Source of the DNA: Amycolatopsis aidingensis
Lineage (GTDB): Bacteria; Actinomycetota; Actinomycetes; Mycobacteriales; Pseudonocardiaceae
Assembly: GCF_018885265.1 (NCBI RefSeq)
Contig: NZ_CP076538.1
Coordinates: 930,001 to 994,000, forward strand
Reading direction: 5' to 3'
Length of the DNA stretch: 64,000 bases
In this document: piece after piece, positions 25,868 through 35,296 of the stretch
Position numbering within the stretch: the stretch's first letter is position 1
How the letters are laid out: each line of letters begins with the position of its first letter
Notes under the pieces: model-generated
What the model was told of the DNA's origin: nothing
The model's database searches: none
The model's input: the letters and a program-made list of their open reading frames with translations, nothing else
Made by a program: the position numbers and the translations under genes

Positions 25868-26728
25868 ATGCGCATCGACCTGCACACCCACTCCACGGCC
25901 TCGGACGGTACGGACAGTCCGGCCGAACTGGTCGCTGCCGCGGCACGCGCCGGTCTCGACGTGGTCGCGCTGACCGATCACGACACCACGGCAGGCTGGC
26001 AGCCCGCCATGGACGCGCTCCCGCCTGGCCTGACCCTGGTGCCCGGCGCCGAGCTGTCCTGCGTTTCGGAGGACGAGCACGGCAGGCGGGTGAGCGTGCA
26101 CCTGCTGGCCTACCTCTTCGATCCGGCGGCGCCCGCCGTGGTCGCCGAGCAGCAGCGGCTGCGGGTGGAGCGGCGCGGCAGGCTCCGGGCGATGGCCGTG
26201 CGGATGGCGGAGAACGGCCTGCCCGTCGACCCGGACGAGATACTGGGCCTGCTGCCCCCTGACTCCCCGGCCGGGCGCCCGCACCTGGCCCAGGCCCTGG
26301 TGCGGGCCGGAGTGGTCGGCAGTGTGGACGAGGCCTTCGCCGGCTACCTCGGCAACGGGCGCGGTTACTACCTTCCGCGCGAGGACACCCCGGTCGAGCA
26401 GGCCATCGACATGATCGCCGAGGCGGGCGGGGTCACCGTGCTGGCGCATCCCTTCGCCAGTTCGCGTGGCCCGACGGTGACCCCGGAGGTGATCGCGGCG
26501 CTCGCCGCGCACGGGCTGAGCGGGCTCGAGGTGGACCACCCCAACCACGACGAGCCGACCAGGGAGCGACTGCGTGGCCTCGCGGCCGAGCTGGGGTTGC
26601 TGCGCACCGGTTCGAGCGACTATCACGGCACGAACAAGACCATCGCGATCGGCCAGGAGACCACCGAGCCCGATGCCTTCCACGCCCTTGCCGAGCGCGC
26701 CACCGGGGCTCGCGTGATGGTGGGCTGA
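25868..26728 (+). CDS. PHP-domain metal-dependent phosphoesterase
   Basis: A 286-residue PHP protein of the YciV/TrpH (RNase AM-like) group. Metal ligands are visible in MRIDLHTHSTASDG, ALTDHDTTAGW, VPGAELSC, AHPF and TGSSDYHG. The known family members remove 5' nucleotides from RNA or hydrolyse 3',5'-bisphosphonucleotides. The start is set at ATG 25868, directly before the first metal motif. Gene spacing (4 bases to marC) indicates an operon, although the products have no obvious shared task. Confidence 0.88.
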   Translation: MRIDLHTHSTASDGTDSPAELVAAAARAGLDVVALTDHDTTAGWQPAMDALPPGLTLVPGAELSCVSEDEHGRRVSVHLLAYLFDPAAPAVVAEQQRLRVERRGRLRAMAVRMAENGLPVDPDEILGLLPPDSPAGRPHLAQALVRAGVVGSVDEAFAGYLGNGRGYYLPREDTPVEQAIDMIAEAGGVTVLAHPFASSRGPTVTPEVIAALAAHGLSGLEVDHPNHDEPTRERLRGLAAELGLLRTGSSDYHGTNKTIAIGQETTEPDAFHALAERATGARVMVG

Positions 26729-26732
26729 GCCA

Positions 26733-27359
26733 ATGCCGATCCAGGACTACTTCGACCTCAAGCTGTTCATGGAGGCCTCGATCACCCTGGTGGTGATCAT
26801 GGACCCGCCGGGGACGGTGCCGGTCTTCCTCAGCCTGGTGGGCCGCAAGCCACTCGCGGCGCGGGCGCGCGCGGCCCGGCAGGCTGTGCTGGTCTCCTTC
26901 CTGGTGGTCTCGCTGTTCGCCGTTGCGGGGCAGGCGATCCTGGCCTATCTCGGCATCGGTATCCCCGCGCTGCAGGGCGCGGGCGGGTTGCTGCTGCTGT
27001 TGATCGCCCTGGACCTGCTGACCGGCAAGAGCAACGCCGAGCCGGAGGCGGCAGAGGACGTGAACGTGGCACTGGTCCCGCTCGGTACCCCGCTGCTGGC
27101 CGGGCCAGGGGCGATCGCCGCGACCATCGTGTTCGTCCGGCAGGCACAGGGGCAAGCCGGCGCCTACATCGCGCTCGGGCTGGCCATCGTCGCGGTGCAC
27201 CTGGTGTTGTTCCTGTGCATGCGCTACTCCGGGGTGATCATCCGGCTGATCAAGGAAGGCGGGATCACCCTGCTGGCCAAGATCGCCGGCCTGCTGCTGG
27301 CTGCGATCGCAGTGGAGCTGGTCGCCGATTCGGTGCGGGGGTTCGTCGCCGAGAGCTGA
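26733..27359 (+). CDS. MarC-family integral membrane protein
   Basis: A 208-residue protein with six predicted membrane helices. MarC family features include the N-terminal ASITLVVIMDPPGTVPVFLS, the middle LLLLIALDLLTGK and the second repeat start LVPLGTPLLAGPGAIAATIV. The two halves are repeat-like, as in the family. The role of MarC proteins is unsettled; older links to multidrug resistance have not held up. It follows the PHP gene by 4 bases. Confidence 0.88.
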   Translation: MPIQDYFDLKLFMEASITLVVIMDPPGTVPVFLSLVGRKPLAARARAARQAVLVSFLVVSLFAVAGQAILAYLGIGIPALQGAGGLLLLLIALDLLTGKSNAEPEAAEDVNVALVPLGTPLLAGPGAIAATIVFVRQAQGQAGAYIALGLAIVAVHLVLFLCMRYSGVIIRLIKEGGITLLAKIAGLLLAAIAVELVADSVRGFVAES

Positions 27360-27364
27360 GCATA

Positions 27365-27380
27365 TGCCCGGGAACGGGCA
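27365..27380 (+). terminator. Small hairpin after marC
   Basis: TGCCCG-GGAA-CGGGCA forms a 6-bp stem with a GNRA tetraloop six bases after the marC stop. There is no U-tract, so it may be a weak terminator or an RNA stabiliser. Confidence 0.3.
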
Positions 27381-27419
27381 GGCACTCAGCGTGTCGGGGT
27401 CATCTGGCAGGGTGAAGAG

Positions 27420-28283
27420 ATGGCGCAGATGGGGTTCGATTTCGGGGGACAGCAGCCACGCCGGTTGACCAAGGTCACGCCATCCAAACTGGCCACCTTC
27501 GAGGACTGCCCGCGCCGCTACCGGATGGCCTACCTGGATCGCCCGACGCCGCAGCGCACCGGGCCGTGGGCACACAGCACACTCGGCGCCGTGGTGCACA
27601 ACGCCCTGCGCGCGCTCTACGATCTGCCGCCGCAGGGGCGGACCCCGGCCAGGGCCGCCGCGCTGGTGCTCGAGCAGTGGCAGGACGGCGGGTTCGCCGA
27701 CGCCGAGCAGGCGGAGCGGTACCGCGAGCGGGCAAGGGGCTGGGTCGCGGACTACGTCGAACGCAACGACCTCGCCGCGGAGCCGGTCGGGGTCGAGCGC
27801 TGGGTCTCGGCTCCGGCCAGTTCACAGGGGTTGGACGGGCCGCCGTCGATGATTATCGAGGGCCGTGCGGACCGGATCGACCAGCGCGGCGGCGAGTTGG
27901 TGATCGTGGACTACAAGACGGGCCGGTGGGTACCGGAGTCGCAGGACGCGCGCAGCGCGCAGGCGCTCGCCCTGTATGCCGTGGCCGCGCGCCGGACCCT
28001 GCGGCTGCCCTGTAACCAGGTCGAGCTGCACCACCTGCCGAGCGGCACCGTGGCCGCCGCCGAGCACACCGAGGACAGCCTGCGCCGCCAACTGAAACGC
28101 GCCGAGGAGTCGGCGGGCGATCTGCGTAGGGCTGCGGATACGCTGAGCGAAGGCGGTGACGCCGAGGAGCTGTTCCCGGCGCGTACCGGCAGGCACTGCT
28201 CCTGGTGCGATTTCCGGCCGAGCTGCCCCGCGGGCCAGCAGGCCGCGCCCGCCGCGCAGCCATGGGATCTGCTGGCACCTTAG
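27420..28283 (+). CDS. RecB-family PD-(D/E)XK exonuclease with Fe-S cluster
   Basis: A 287-residue nuclease of the PDDEXK_1 group. The N-terminal KVTPSKLATFEDCPRRYRMAY carries the first cluster Cys. GRADRID and the active-site motif VIVDYKTG lie in the middle. The C-terminal C-x2-C-x5-C (CSWCDFRPSC) would complete a 4Fe-4S cluster as in AddB/Cas4-type nucleases. It resembles the stand-alone RecB-like proteins of mycobacteria (such as Rv2119), probably in DNA repair. The ATG follows a GGTGAAGAG ribosome site. Confidence 0.88.
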   Translation: MAQMGFDFGGQQPRRLTKVTPSKLATFEDCPRRYRMAYLDRPTPQRTGPWAHSTLGAVVHNALRALYDLPPQGRTPARAAALVLEQWQDGGFADAEQAERYRERARGWVADYVERNDLAAEPVGVERWVSAPASSQGLDGPPSMIIEGRADRIDQRGGELVIVDYKTGRWVPESQDARSAQALALYAVAARRTLRLPCNQVELHHLPSGTVAAAEHTEDSLRRQLKRAEESAGDLRRAADTLSEGGDAEELFPARTGRHCSWCDFRPSCPAGQQAAPAAQPWDLLAP

Positions 28284-28303
28284 CGGGACACACCGAGAGG
28301 ATC

Positions 28304-28684
28304 ATGGAAGGCCGGATGTACGGAAGGGACACCACGGAACTGGCGGCGGTGCCGCCGGCCGAGCCGGGAGACCAGGAGGAGGTCACCGAACCGTTGGCAA
28401 TCCCTGATCGTAGCTCCGGTCGCTGGTGGCGCGGGCTGACCGGTTCGCTCGCCGCCGGGCTGGTGCTGCTCGCGGTGGGGGTGCTCGGTGCCCAGATCCT
28501 CGGCTGGGCAAGTGGTTCCAGCGGTCCCGGAGTGCTGGCGACCGGTGGTCACCTGCTGGCGGCCGTGCTGGCACTGCTGGCCCAGCGGGTGGCCGACCGC
28601 GGCAGCGGCCGGGCCGCGGGCCTCGCCGCGCTGGCGGTACTGCTGCTGGTGGTGGCGCCGCTGTGGCTGTTCTGGTGGCGGTAG
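28304..28684 (+). CDS. Hypothetical membrane protein
   Basis: A 126-residue protein with a polar, Glu/Pro-rich N-terminus (~50 residues) and three hydrophobic helices (LTGSLAAGLVLLAVGVLGAQ, GGHLLAAVLALLAQRV, GLAALAVLLLVVAPLWLFWW). ATG 28304 follows GAGAGG; ATG 28316 after GGAAGG is an alternative. It sits 20 bases after the RecB-like gene, probably co-transcribed. I recognise no family. Confidence 0.68.
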   Translation: MEGRMYGRDTTELAAVPPAEPGDQEEVTEPLAIPDRSSGRWWRGLTGSLAAGLVLLAVGVLGAQILGWASGSSGPGVLATGGHLLAAVLALLAQRVADRGSGRAAGLAALAVLLLVVAPLWLFWWR

Positions 28685-28685
28685 C

Positions 28686-29570
28686 TCAGCCGAGCCAGGA
28701 TTTCCATGCGGGGAGCAGGATGTCCAGCAGGCCGGCGGGATTCTCCGTGTTCGGCGAGTGTGCGGCGTGCGGAACCAGCTCGAAGGGGACGCCGAGGCGG
28801 CGGGCCATCTCCCGCTGCGTCGGCAGGTGCCAGGCGTCGTCCCGGGCCCCGGCGGCCACCAGGCAGGGCAGGCCATCCCGGTGCAGCACCGCGGCCAGCT
28901 CGTCCACCCGGTCCGGCTCGGCGCGTAACCCGGCCGCCATGCCCAGCAGGCCCTTCGGGCTGGAGGCGAGGAAGCGCTTGCGCAGGAAGACCCGCAGCTC
29001 GGGCGGGACGGCCGCCCAGCCTGGCAGGGTGGAGTTCAGCCGTTCCCGGACGGTGTAGGCCGCGCCGAGCCCGCCCGTCCGCAGTTCGGGCTCGCCGGTG
29101 CGCAGGGCTTCGAGCCGGAATCCGGCCGGCAGCCTGCCCGGCCCGGTGCCGAGCAGGGTGAGCCCACCGATCCCTGCCCCGGCCAGTACGGCCCCGCGCG
29201 CGACCAGCCCGCCGTAGGAATGCCCGAGCAGCAGCACCGGCCCTGGCAGGGTCGCGATCAGCTCCGCGACCACCGTGCCCAGTTCGGCAGGCAGGTAGGC
29301 GGACTCCTCGTCCGGCCCTGGCGACTCGTACTGCCCCGGCAGGTCGATCGCGACCGCACGGAAGCCCGCGGCAGCGCAGCCGTCCAGCAGCGGGGCGAAG
29401 TCCTCTTTGGACCCGGTGTACCCGGGTACCAGCAACACCGTGGCCAGCGGCTGTTCCGGTTCCGGCGTGCGCAGCGCGGCGATCGGCCCGTACCGGCCCG
29501 GCAGCTCCACCCGCGTGCCGCGGTGCGGCGAAAGCTGGGACGCGCCTTCGCCGGGTCCTGCGGCACTCAC
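28686..29570 (-). CDS. Alpha/beta hydrolase
   Basis: A 294-residue alpha/beta hydrolase. Oxyanion region VPGYTGSKEDF, nucleophile elbow GHSYGG, an acid near AAGARDDAW and the catalytic His in VPHAAHSPNTENP are in order. The GTG at 29570 overlaps the upstream gene's stop (GTGA), fixing the start; the open frame further upstream is a shadow of that gene. It is co-translated with the propeller protein. The substrate is unknown; a lipid or ester hydrolase is likely. Confidence 0.85.
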   Translation of the reverse strand: MSAAGPGEGASQLSPHRGTRVELPGRYGPIAALRTPEPEQPLATVLLVPGYTGSKEDFAPLLDGCAAAGFRAVAIDLPGQYESPGPDEESAYLPAELGTVVAELIATLPGPVLLLGHSYGGLVARGAVLAGAGIGGLTLLGTGPGRLPAGFRLEALRTGEPELRTGGLGAAYTVRERLNSTLPGWAAVPPELRVFLRKRFLASSPKGLLGMAAGLRAEPDRVDELAAVLHRDGLPCLVAAGARDDAWHLPTQREMARRLGVPFELVPHAAHSPNTENPAGLLDILLPAWKSWLG

Positions 29571-30916
29571 CGCAGGGCCGCCAGGGTGTCGCCGCGTTGC
29601 TCCAGCAGCATCGGCCCGGTGGCGTCCAGGAAGACCGGGCCGGAGTAACCGCGCCGGTCCACCCGCACGGTGCGCAGGGTCTCGCCGTTGCCCTCGTCCA
29701 GTACCGCCAGCCCGCCGTCGATCGGCAGCACGTACTGCCCCGCGAACATGGTGCCCGGCCCGCGCGTACCCCTGACCGTCCACTGTGGAGTCAGGTCCTC
29801 CCTGGACAGCGCCATGGTGGCGGAGCCGGTGAACCAGTAGATCCCCTGCGCGCCGTGTCCGGTGGGAACCACCCCGCCGGGCGGGTCGCCCTCCAGGTCG
29901 GCCGTTGGCAGGTCCAGCGGGTATGCCGAACGCTCGGTGCCCTCCGGGCCGTACAGCACCAGCAGCTGCTCCTCCGGCAGGGCGACCGCGGCGGCCTCAC
30001 CGGACATGGCGACCAGCTGTGCCGAACGCCCCGCCACCTGGACGCTGAACACCTCTTCCGGTTTGTCGCTGTCCTTTGGCACCGACTCGAGCACGGTGAG
30101 CCGGTCCGCTTGCTCCCCCGGGCAGCGCTCGATCACCCCGATCTTGCCCTCCGCGGCGGCCACCGAGCCGTAGCCGCACCCGGTGCGCGGCTGCTTGTTC
30201 GGGTTGACCAGCGCCGGGACCCGGCCGTACTCCAGCGTCTTCACCAGGTCGTTGCGCCAGGTGTTGAGTAGCCGGTCGCCGGTCGTCGTCACATGCTTGC
30301 CGTCGCTGACCAGCCGCATGCCCAGCTCGGCGTCCCCGTTGCGCTGCGCGGTCCGCCGCCCGGTCTCGGTGTCCAGCGCGGTGACCTCACTGCAGCCCAG
30401 CTCCTTGCGGTACACCGCCAGCGCCTTGGACCACTCGGCACCCACCGTGCACAGCTCGAGCCCCCTGGCGTAGCGCCAGCGCACCTGACCGGTCAGCGCG
30501 CTGCGGCCTGCCACGGCGCCGTCCGAACCGGTGATCACGGTCGGGCCGGAGACCACCGGGGTGGGGGTGGCCGCGCTCGGCGCCCGCCACATCTCGGTCA
30601 GCGACCCAGGGACCTCGGTGGGCGCGGCCGGCAGCGGCTCCGGTGCCGGCGCGGTCTGCAGGCTGGTGGCCCGCTGGTCGCTGGAGGCCCAGACCAGGAC
30701 TCCGGCCACCACGCAGACCACCACGATGCCGGCTGCGATGACCCGGTCCCGCCTGCGGTTCCATGGCGAACGTCCGCTCGCCCTTGCTGCGTGCCGGGGC
30801 CCGGCACGCTCGGCAACCGGTTCGGTCTCCCCGCCGCGCAAGGGATCGTCGGTGGACACCGCTTCCTGGACCGGGTCCGGCTCAGCCTGCTCCGACCTGT
30901 CGCGCGAGTCGCTCAC
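29567..30916 (-). CDS. Membrane-anchored PQQ-like beta-propeller protein
   Basis: A 449-residue protein. A basic/polar N-terminus of ~55 residues and one membrane helix (VIAAGIVVVCVVAGVLVWA) precede a large extracytoplasmic domain with repeated beta-blade segments (GRSALTGQVRWRYARG, VTALDTETGRRTAQRN, GGLAVLDEGNGETLRTV) like PQQ-binding quinoprotein propellers. The start is GTG. It follows the DEAD-box helicase by 5 bases on the same strand, the same pairing as Rv3211-Rv3212 in M. tuberculosis. The role is unknown; a scaffold in the cell envelope is plausible. Confidence 0.8.
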   Translation of the reverse strand: MSDSRDRSEQAEPDPVQEAVSTDDPLRGGETEPVAERAGPRHAARASGRSPWNRRRDRVIAAGIVVVCVVAGVLVWASSDQRATSLQTAPAPEPLPAAPTEVPGSLTEMWRAPSAATPTPVVSGPTVITGSDGAVAGRSALTGQVRWRYARGLELCTVGAEWSKALAVYRKELGCSEVTALDTETGRRTAQRNGDAELGMRLVSDGKHVTTTGDRLLNTWRNDLVKTLEYGRVPALVNPNKQPRTGCGYGSVAAAEGKIGVIERCPGEQADRLTVLESVPKDSDKPEEVFSVQVAGRSAQLVAMSGEAAAVALPEEQLLVLYGPEGTERSAYPLDLPTADLEGDPPGGVVPTGHGAQGIYWFTGSATMALSREDLTPQWTVRGTRGPGTMFAGQYVLPIDGGLAVLDEGNGETLRTVRVDRRGYSGPVFLDATGPMLLEQRGDTLAALR

Positions 30917-30921
30917 GCCAC

Positions 30922-32685
30922 TCAGTCTGCCGAAGCGGGTGTGTCGGTGTTGTTGGGTGTCCCACCCCTGCGGCGGCGACGGCGGCGGCGAGCCGGGCGC
31001 TCGGCGCCGTTCTCGCCCTCGGCGGGCCGGTTCGGGGCGGAACGGGTGGCCGCGGAGTCCGGCTTGTCCTGCCCGCTCGCGGCCTCACCGCCGTTCTGGC
31101 CGCCACGGGTACGCCGCCGCCTGCGGCGGGACTCACCGGTGCCGTCCTCCGGCCTGCTGCCGTTCGTCTTCGCCTGCTCGTCGTCACCGCCGGTGCCGGT
31201 GGCCGTGGCCTTGCTCGCGGTGCCCGCGGCGCGGGTGCGCCTGCGTGGCTTGCGGCCGCCAGCCGAGGACCCCGCGGACTCCGAGCGGCCCTTGCGCCTG
31301 CCGCCCAGCTGCTCCTCCGGTTCGGCGGCCAGCCCGGCCCTGGTCCGCTTGGCCAGCGGCAGCCTGCCGGTGGCGTCGGCTGGGATGCCGAGGTCGGCGA
31401 ACAGGTGCGGCGAGGTCGAGTAGGTTTCCACCGGCTCGGGACGGTCCAGCTCCAGCGCGTCCGAGATGAGCTTCCAGCGGGGCTCCTCGTCCCAGTCGAC
31501 CAGGGTGATGGCCACGCCGGTCTTGCCTGCCCTGCCGGTGCGGCCGATCCGGTGCACGTAGGTCTTCTCGTCCTCCGGCGTCTGGTAGTTGATCACGTGC
31601 GTGACGTCGTCCACGTCGATGCCGCGGGCGGCGACATCGGTGGCGACCAGCACGTCCACCTTGCCGGTGCGGAAGGCGCGCAGCGCCTGCTCGCGGGCAC
31701 CCTGGCCGAGGTCGCCGTGCACGGCCGCGGCGGCGAACCCGCGTTCGGCGAGGTCGTCGGCCACCTTCTGGGCGGTCCGCTTGGTCCGGGTGAAGATCAT
31801 CGTCAGCCCGCGGCCCTCGGCCTGCAGCGTGCGGGCGACCAGCTCCGGCTTGTCCAGCGAGTGCGCCCGGTAGACGAACTGGGTGGTGCGCTCGTGGATG
31901 GCGCCCGCGTCGTTCTCCTCGGCCCTGATGTGCGTCGGGCGGGTCAGGAAGGTCCGCGCGAGGTTGATGATCGGGCCGGGCATCGTGGCCGAGAACAGCA
32001 TGGTCTGCCGCTGCTCGGGCACCATGCGCAGAATCCGTTCGATGTCCGGGAGGAAGCCGAGGTCGAGCATCTCGTCGGCCTCGTCGAGCACGAGGCCGCG
32101 CACCTTGCCGAGCACGAGGTGGCGCTGTTCGGCGAGGTCCAGCAGCCTGCCGGGGGTGCCGATCACCAGGTCGACGCCCTTGCGCAGGGCCTCGATCTGC
32201 GTTTCGTACGGCCTGCCGCCGTAGATGGCGAGGGTGCGGATACCGAGATGCTTGCCCGCGTCGGTGAGGTCGTGGGTCACCTGCAGGCACAGCTCCCTGG
32301 TGGGGACCACCACGAGCGCCTGCGGGGTGCCGTCGCCGGGCAGGGTGAGCCGCTGCAGCAGCGGGACGCCGAACCCGAGGGTCTTGCCCATCCCGGTACG
32401 CGCCTGGCCGATCAGGTCCTCGCCGCCCAGCGCCAGCGGCAGGGTCAGCGCCTGGATGGCGAAGGTGCGCTCGATGCCCGCCTCGTTGAGTGCGCGGACG
32501 ATCTCCGGGCGGATGTCGAACTCGGCGAAAGCGGGCGCCTCCGGCTGGACGACGGGGGCCGCCTGCAACGGGTGGGAGGTGTCGGTTTCCGGCAGCCCGG
32601 TCTCGCTGTGCTCCAGCGCGATCGGATCCGCGGGGTCGGTGGTGGACGGGGTCTGGTTCGCGGTCAGAATGATCGCCTCTCTCAT
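30922..32685 (-). CDS. DEAD-box ATP-dependent RNA helicase (RhlE-like)
   Basis: A 587-residue RNA helicase. Motifs in order: Q-motif region FAIQALTLPLALGGEDLI, motif I ARTGMGKT, Ia PTRELCLQV, Ib GTPGRLLDL, II DEAD, III SAT, then in domain 2 MIFTRT, ATDVAARGIDVDDV and HRIGRTGRAGKTG. The C-terminal ~150 residues are low-complexity and strongly basic, with RRRRRR runs that should bind RNA. It corresponds in position to M. tuberculosis Rv3211. The start at ATG 32685 is a best guess (GTG 32697 also in frame). The long GC-structured leader fits cold- or stress-controlled expression. Confidence 0.93.
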   Translation of the reverse strand: MREAIILTANQTPSTTDPADPIALEHSETGLPETDTSHPLQAAPVVQPEAPAFAEFDIRPEIVRALNEAGIERTFAIQALTLPLALGGEDLIGQARTGMGKTLGFGVPLLQRLTLPGDGTPQALVVVPTRELCLQVTHDLTDAGKHLGIRTLAIYGGRPYETQIEALRKGVDLVIGTPGRLLDLAEQRHLVLGKVRGLVLDEADEMLDLGFLPDIERILRMVPEQRQTMLFSATMPGPIINLARTFLTRPTHIRAEENDAGAIHERTTQFVYRAHSLDKPELVARTLQAEGRGLTMIFTRTKRTAQKVADDLAERGFAAAAVHGDLGQGAREQALRAFRTGKVDVLVATDVAARGIDVDDVTHVINYQTPEDEKTYVHRIGRTGRAGKTGVAITLVDWDEEPRWKLISDALELDRPEPVETYSTSPHLFADLGIPADATGRLPLAKRTRAGLAAEPEEQLGGRRKGRSESAGSSAGGRKPRRRTRAAGTASKATATGTGGDDEQAKTNGSRPEDGTGESRRRRRRTRGGQNGGEAASGQDKPDSAATRSAPNRPAEGENGAERPARRRRRRRRGGTPNNTDTPASAD

Positions 32686-33030
32686 ACCAGCGCGCACTGC
32701 CTGGCTCTATGCCGTCACTCGACCGCGAGGGGCTCGATGTGTCTCCCACGCGGGAACCCGGCTAAGAGGCGTGCACGCACACTCTTTCTTGCGCTGGGTA
32801 CCGCGGGCTCAGGGCCCGGCCGCGGGTGCGGCGGCCCTGGCGCGATACCTGCTCCGCGGGCGGCGGCGCCAGGTGTGTGCTCCCAGGGGGACGCGCCGGC
32901 AAGCGAAGCTGCCTGTCAATATCATTTATGAGTGTACCTTGGCTACTCGCCTGCGCTGTGAGCGCCGTCGCTCGCTCGGCGTGTCCTTGCTCTCGCCGGT
33001 GACGTGGGACATACCACTACGGTGTCAGGC
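32686..33030. other. Divergent intergenic region of helicase and ferritin-like gene
   Basis: 345 bases without a gene. The left 200 bases are very GC-rich with potential stems, for example CTGGCGC (32837-32843) pairing with GCGCCAG (32866-32872). They would be the 5' untranslated leader of the helicase mRNA. An AT-rich dip around 32910-32940 (TGTCAATATCATTTATGAG) is the best place for promoters; on the minus strand it contains TTGACA. Confidence 0.45.
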
Positions 33031-33687
33031 GTGAGCGAGGAAGACCCGGGTATCAGCGGCGGCGTGACCGACCTGCTTGGCGTGCTCGCGTACGGCGAGC
33101 TGTCCGCATTCGACCGGCTGGCCGAGGACGCGCGTACGGCGCCCACGCTGTCCGGGCGGGCCGCGCTGGCGACCATGGCGGCCGCGGAAATCGGCCACTA
33201 CGGGCTGCTGGAGCAGTACCTTGCCGAGCACGGGGTCGCGGTCGAGGACGCGATGAAGCCGTTCGTCGCGCCCTTCGATGCCTTCCACTCCTCCACCGCG
33301 CCGAAGTCCTGGCTGGAGTCGCTGGTCAAGGCATACGTCGGAGACGGGCTGGCCGCCGACCTCTACCGGGAGATGGCCACCTGGCTGGACGAGGAGACCG
33401 GGCAGCTGGTGCTCACGGTGCTCGCCGACACCGGGCACTCGGCCTTCGCCGAGCGGGAGGTCGCCGCCGCGATCGAGCACGACCCCACCCAGCGGGACCG
33501 GCTGGCCCTGTGGGGCCGCAGGCTGCTCGGGGAGGCCCTCACGCAGGCGCAGTACGTGGTGGCCGAGCGGGACGGGCTGGCCGAGCTGATCGTGAGCGGT
33601 TCCGGCGACCTCTCCGGAATTGCCGGACTCTTCCGGCGGTTACAACAGGGCCACACCAAACGTATGCAGGTGCTGGGACTCGGCTAG
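33031..33687 (+). CDS. Ferritin-like (MiaE-like) helical protein
   Basis: A 218-residue all-helical protein of the actinobacterial ferritin-like group (position of Rv3210c in M. tuberculosis). It has [32 protein letters not shown] and [18 protein letters not shown], where E-x2-H-type residues could bind a di-iron centre. The family is related to tRNA hydroxylase MiaE, but that activity has not been shown for this group. GTG 33031 is chosen; upstream codons lack conservation. Probably followed by the DUF3107 gene in the same operon. Confidence 0.78.
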   Translation: MSEEDPGISGGVTDLLGVLAYGELSAFDRLAEDARTAPTLSGRAALATMAAAEIGHYGLLEQYLAEHGVAVEDAMKPFVAPFDAFHSSTAPKSWLESLVKAYVGDGLAADLYREMATWLDEETGQLVLTVLADTGHSAFAEREVAAAIEHDPTQRDRLALWGRRLLGEALTQAQYVVAERDGLAELIVSGSGDLSGIAGLFRRLQQGHTKRMQVLGLG

Positions 33688-33731
33688 CCTTGATGCCAGG
33701 ACGTCGTCGAACGAGTGCGGAGGTTGTGCAG

Positions 33732-33962
33732 GTGGAGGTCAAGATCGGGATCAAGGACACGCCGCGGGAGCTGGTGATCTCCAGTGGCCAGACGCCCGAT
33801 GAGGTCGAGCAGCTCGTCTCCGACGCACTGAACTCCACCGAGGGACTGCTCCGGATCACCGACGACAAGGGCCGGTCTTTCCTGGTCCCCGCGGACCGCA
33901 TCGCCTATGTGGAGATCGCGCCCTCGGACGCGCGCCGGGTGGGTTTCGCTGTCGGCGGATAG
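33732..33962 (+). CDS. DUF3107 protein (TB9.4/Rv3208A-like)
   Basis: A 76-residue protein reading MEVKIGIKDTPRELV, then VEQLVSDAL, SFLVPADRIAYVEI and RRVGFAVGG, the typical DUF3107 pattern. GGAGG lies 8 bases before GTG 33732, deciding this start over GTG 33726. In M. tuberculosis the orthologue is Rv3208A (TB9.4), an antigen of unknown role. Conserved position next to the ferritin-like gene supports the call. Confidence 0.88.
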   Translation: MEVKIGIKDTPRELVISSGQTPDEVEQLVSDALNSTEGLLRITDDKGRSFLVPADRIAYVEIAPSDARRVGFAVGG

Positions 33963-34042
33963 TCCTGGCGTTGATCGGCGCGTTGATCGGCGGAGGGGTA
34001 GCCGGTACGCGGCGGTAACATGACTGATCGTAAGCTCACGCC

Positions 34043-35296
34043 GTGAACGGCGTTTCCGTAGCTGCCGGTGGCAGTATCGCCCTCGCTCCGCCCCGGGGCA
34101 GGCTGACCGGCATCGATGTGGCGCGCGGGGTCGCCGTCCTCGGGATGTATGCCACCCACTTCGGCCCGGTGCCGAGGGAGGGTGCCGCCGCGTTCTTCGA
34201 TCTGTTCTCCGGGCGCGCGACGGCCCTGTTCGCGGTGCTGGCCGGGGTGTCCATCGCCCTGATGGCGGGTGGGGACCGGCCGAAGACCGGGGCGGCGCGC
34301 CGGTCGGTTGCGGTGCGGCTGGCCATCCGGGCGCCGTTGCTCATCCTGCTCGGTCTGTTGCTGCTCGAGCTGGGCACCGGCTACGAGATGATCCTGACCT
34401 ACTACGGGGTGTGCTTCCTGTTCGCCATCCCGCTGCTGCGGCTGCCCGCGCGTCAGCTCGTGGTGCTCGCCGCGCTCGCGGCCACCGTGCTGCCGGTGCT
34501 CTCGCATGTCCTGCGGGCCATGGTCGCGCCAAGGGACCTGCTGTTCGACCTGCCGGATGTCCGGCTGGAGATGTTCACCTCGCTCGGCGGGATCTCCGAG
34601 GCCACCGGGATTCTGCTGCTCACCGGCACCTACCCGGCCGCGGGCCTGATGGCGTTCGTGCTCGCCGGGATGGCGATCGGCAGGCTGGACCTGCGCGCGC
34701 ACCAGCTGCGCCGCGGCCTGCTGTTCGGCGGTACCGGCCTCGCGGCGGCGGCCTACCTGGTGTCCTGGATCGGCACCGACCTGCTCGGCGGCAGCCGGGC
34801 GGTGTACCGGTCACTGGAGACACCGGCCGCCGCGGCCGGGCTGCGGCCGGACGAGTACTACGCCGCCGGGGAGTGGATGCTGTTCGGCACCACGCCCACG
34901 ACCTCCCCTGCCTACCTGCTGGTGTCCAGGGGGCATTCGTTCACCCCGCTGGACCTGCTCGGCTGCATCGGGGTGGCGCTGGCCGTCATCGGCGGGTGCC
35001 TGCTGCTGGCCGAGCGCTACGGCCGGTGGCTGCGGCCGGTGGCTGCCGTCGGCTCGCTGGCGCTGACCGCCTATGCCGGGCATTTCCTGGTGATCTGGCT
35101 GCTGTGGCGGGATCAGGCCGTGTTCTCCCTCGGTTCGCTGGCCGGCTTCACCGTGGGCGTGCTGGTCTTCGCCGTGCTGTGGCGCCGGTGGTTCCGCCGC
35201 GGCCCGCTGGAGTGGCTGCTGCACCGGGCCTCCATCGCGGCGACCGCCCTCACCGCGGTCAGGCCTCGACCTGGTCCAGAGTCGTGGGGACGGTGA
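34043..35296 (+). CDS. DUF418/DUF1624-like acyltransferase-type membrane protein
   Basis: A 417-residue polytopic protein with about ten membrane helices. The N-terminal RLTGIDVARGVAVLGMYATH and FSGRATALFAVLAGVS are the conserved start of the YeiB/DUF418 and heparan-alpha-glucosaminide acetyltransferase-like family. The C-terminal GSLALTAYAGHFLVIWLLW is the typical DUF418 end. Such proteins may acylate extracytoplasmic glycans or lipids. It starts at GTG. Its 3' end overlaps the convergent DUF4873 gene by 38 bases. Confidence 0.82.
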   Translation: MNGVSVAAGGSIALAPPRGRLTGIDVARGVAVLGMYATHFGPVPREGAAAFFDLFSGRATALFAVLAGVSIALMAGGDRPKTGAARRSVAVRLAIRAPLLILLGLLLLELGTGYEMILTYYGVCFLFAIPLLRLPARQLVVLAALAATVLPVLSHVLRAMVAPRDLLFDLPDVRLEMFTSLGGISEATGILLLTGTYPAAGLMAFVLAGMAIGRLDLRAHQLRRGLLFGGTGLAAAAYLVSWIGTDLLGGSRAVYRSLETPAAAAGLRPDEYYAAGEWMLFGTTPTTSPAYLLVSRGHSFTPLDLLGCIGVALAVIGGCLLLAERYGRWLRPVAAVGSLALTAYAGHFLVIWLLWRDQAVFSLGSLAGFTVGVLVFAVLWRRWFRRGPLEWLLHRASIAATALTAVRPRPGPESWGR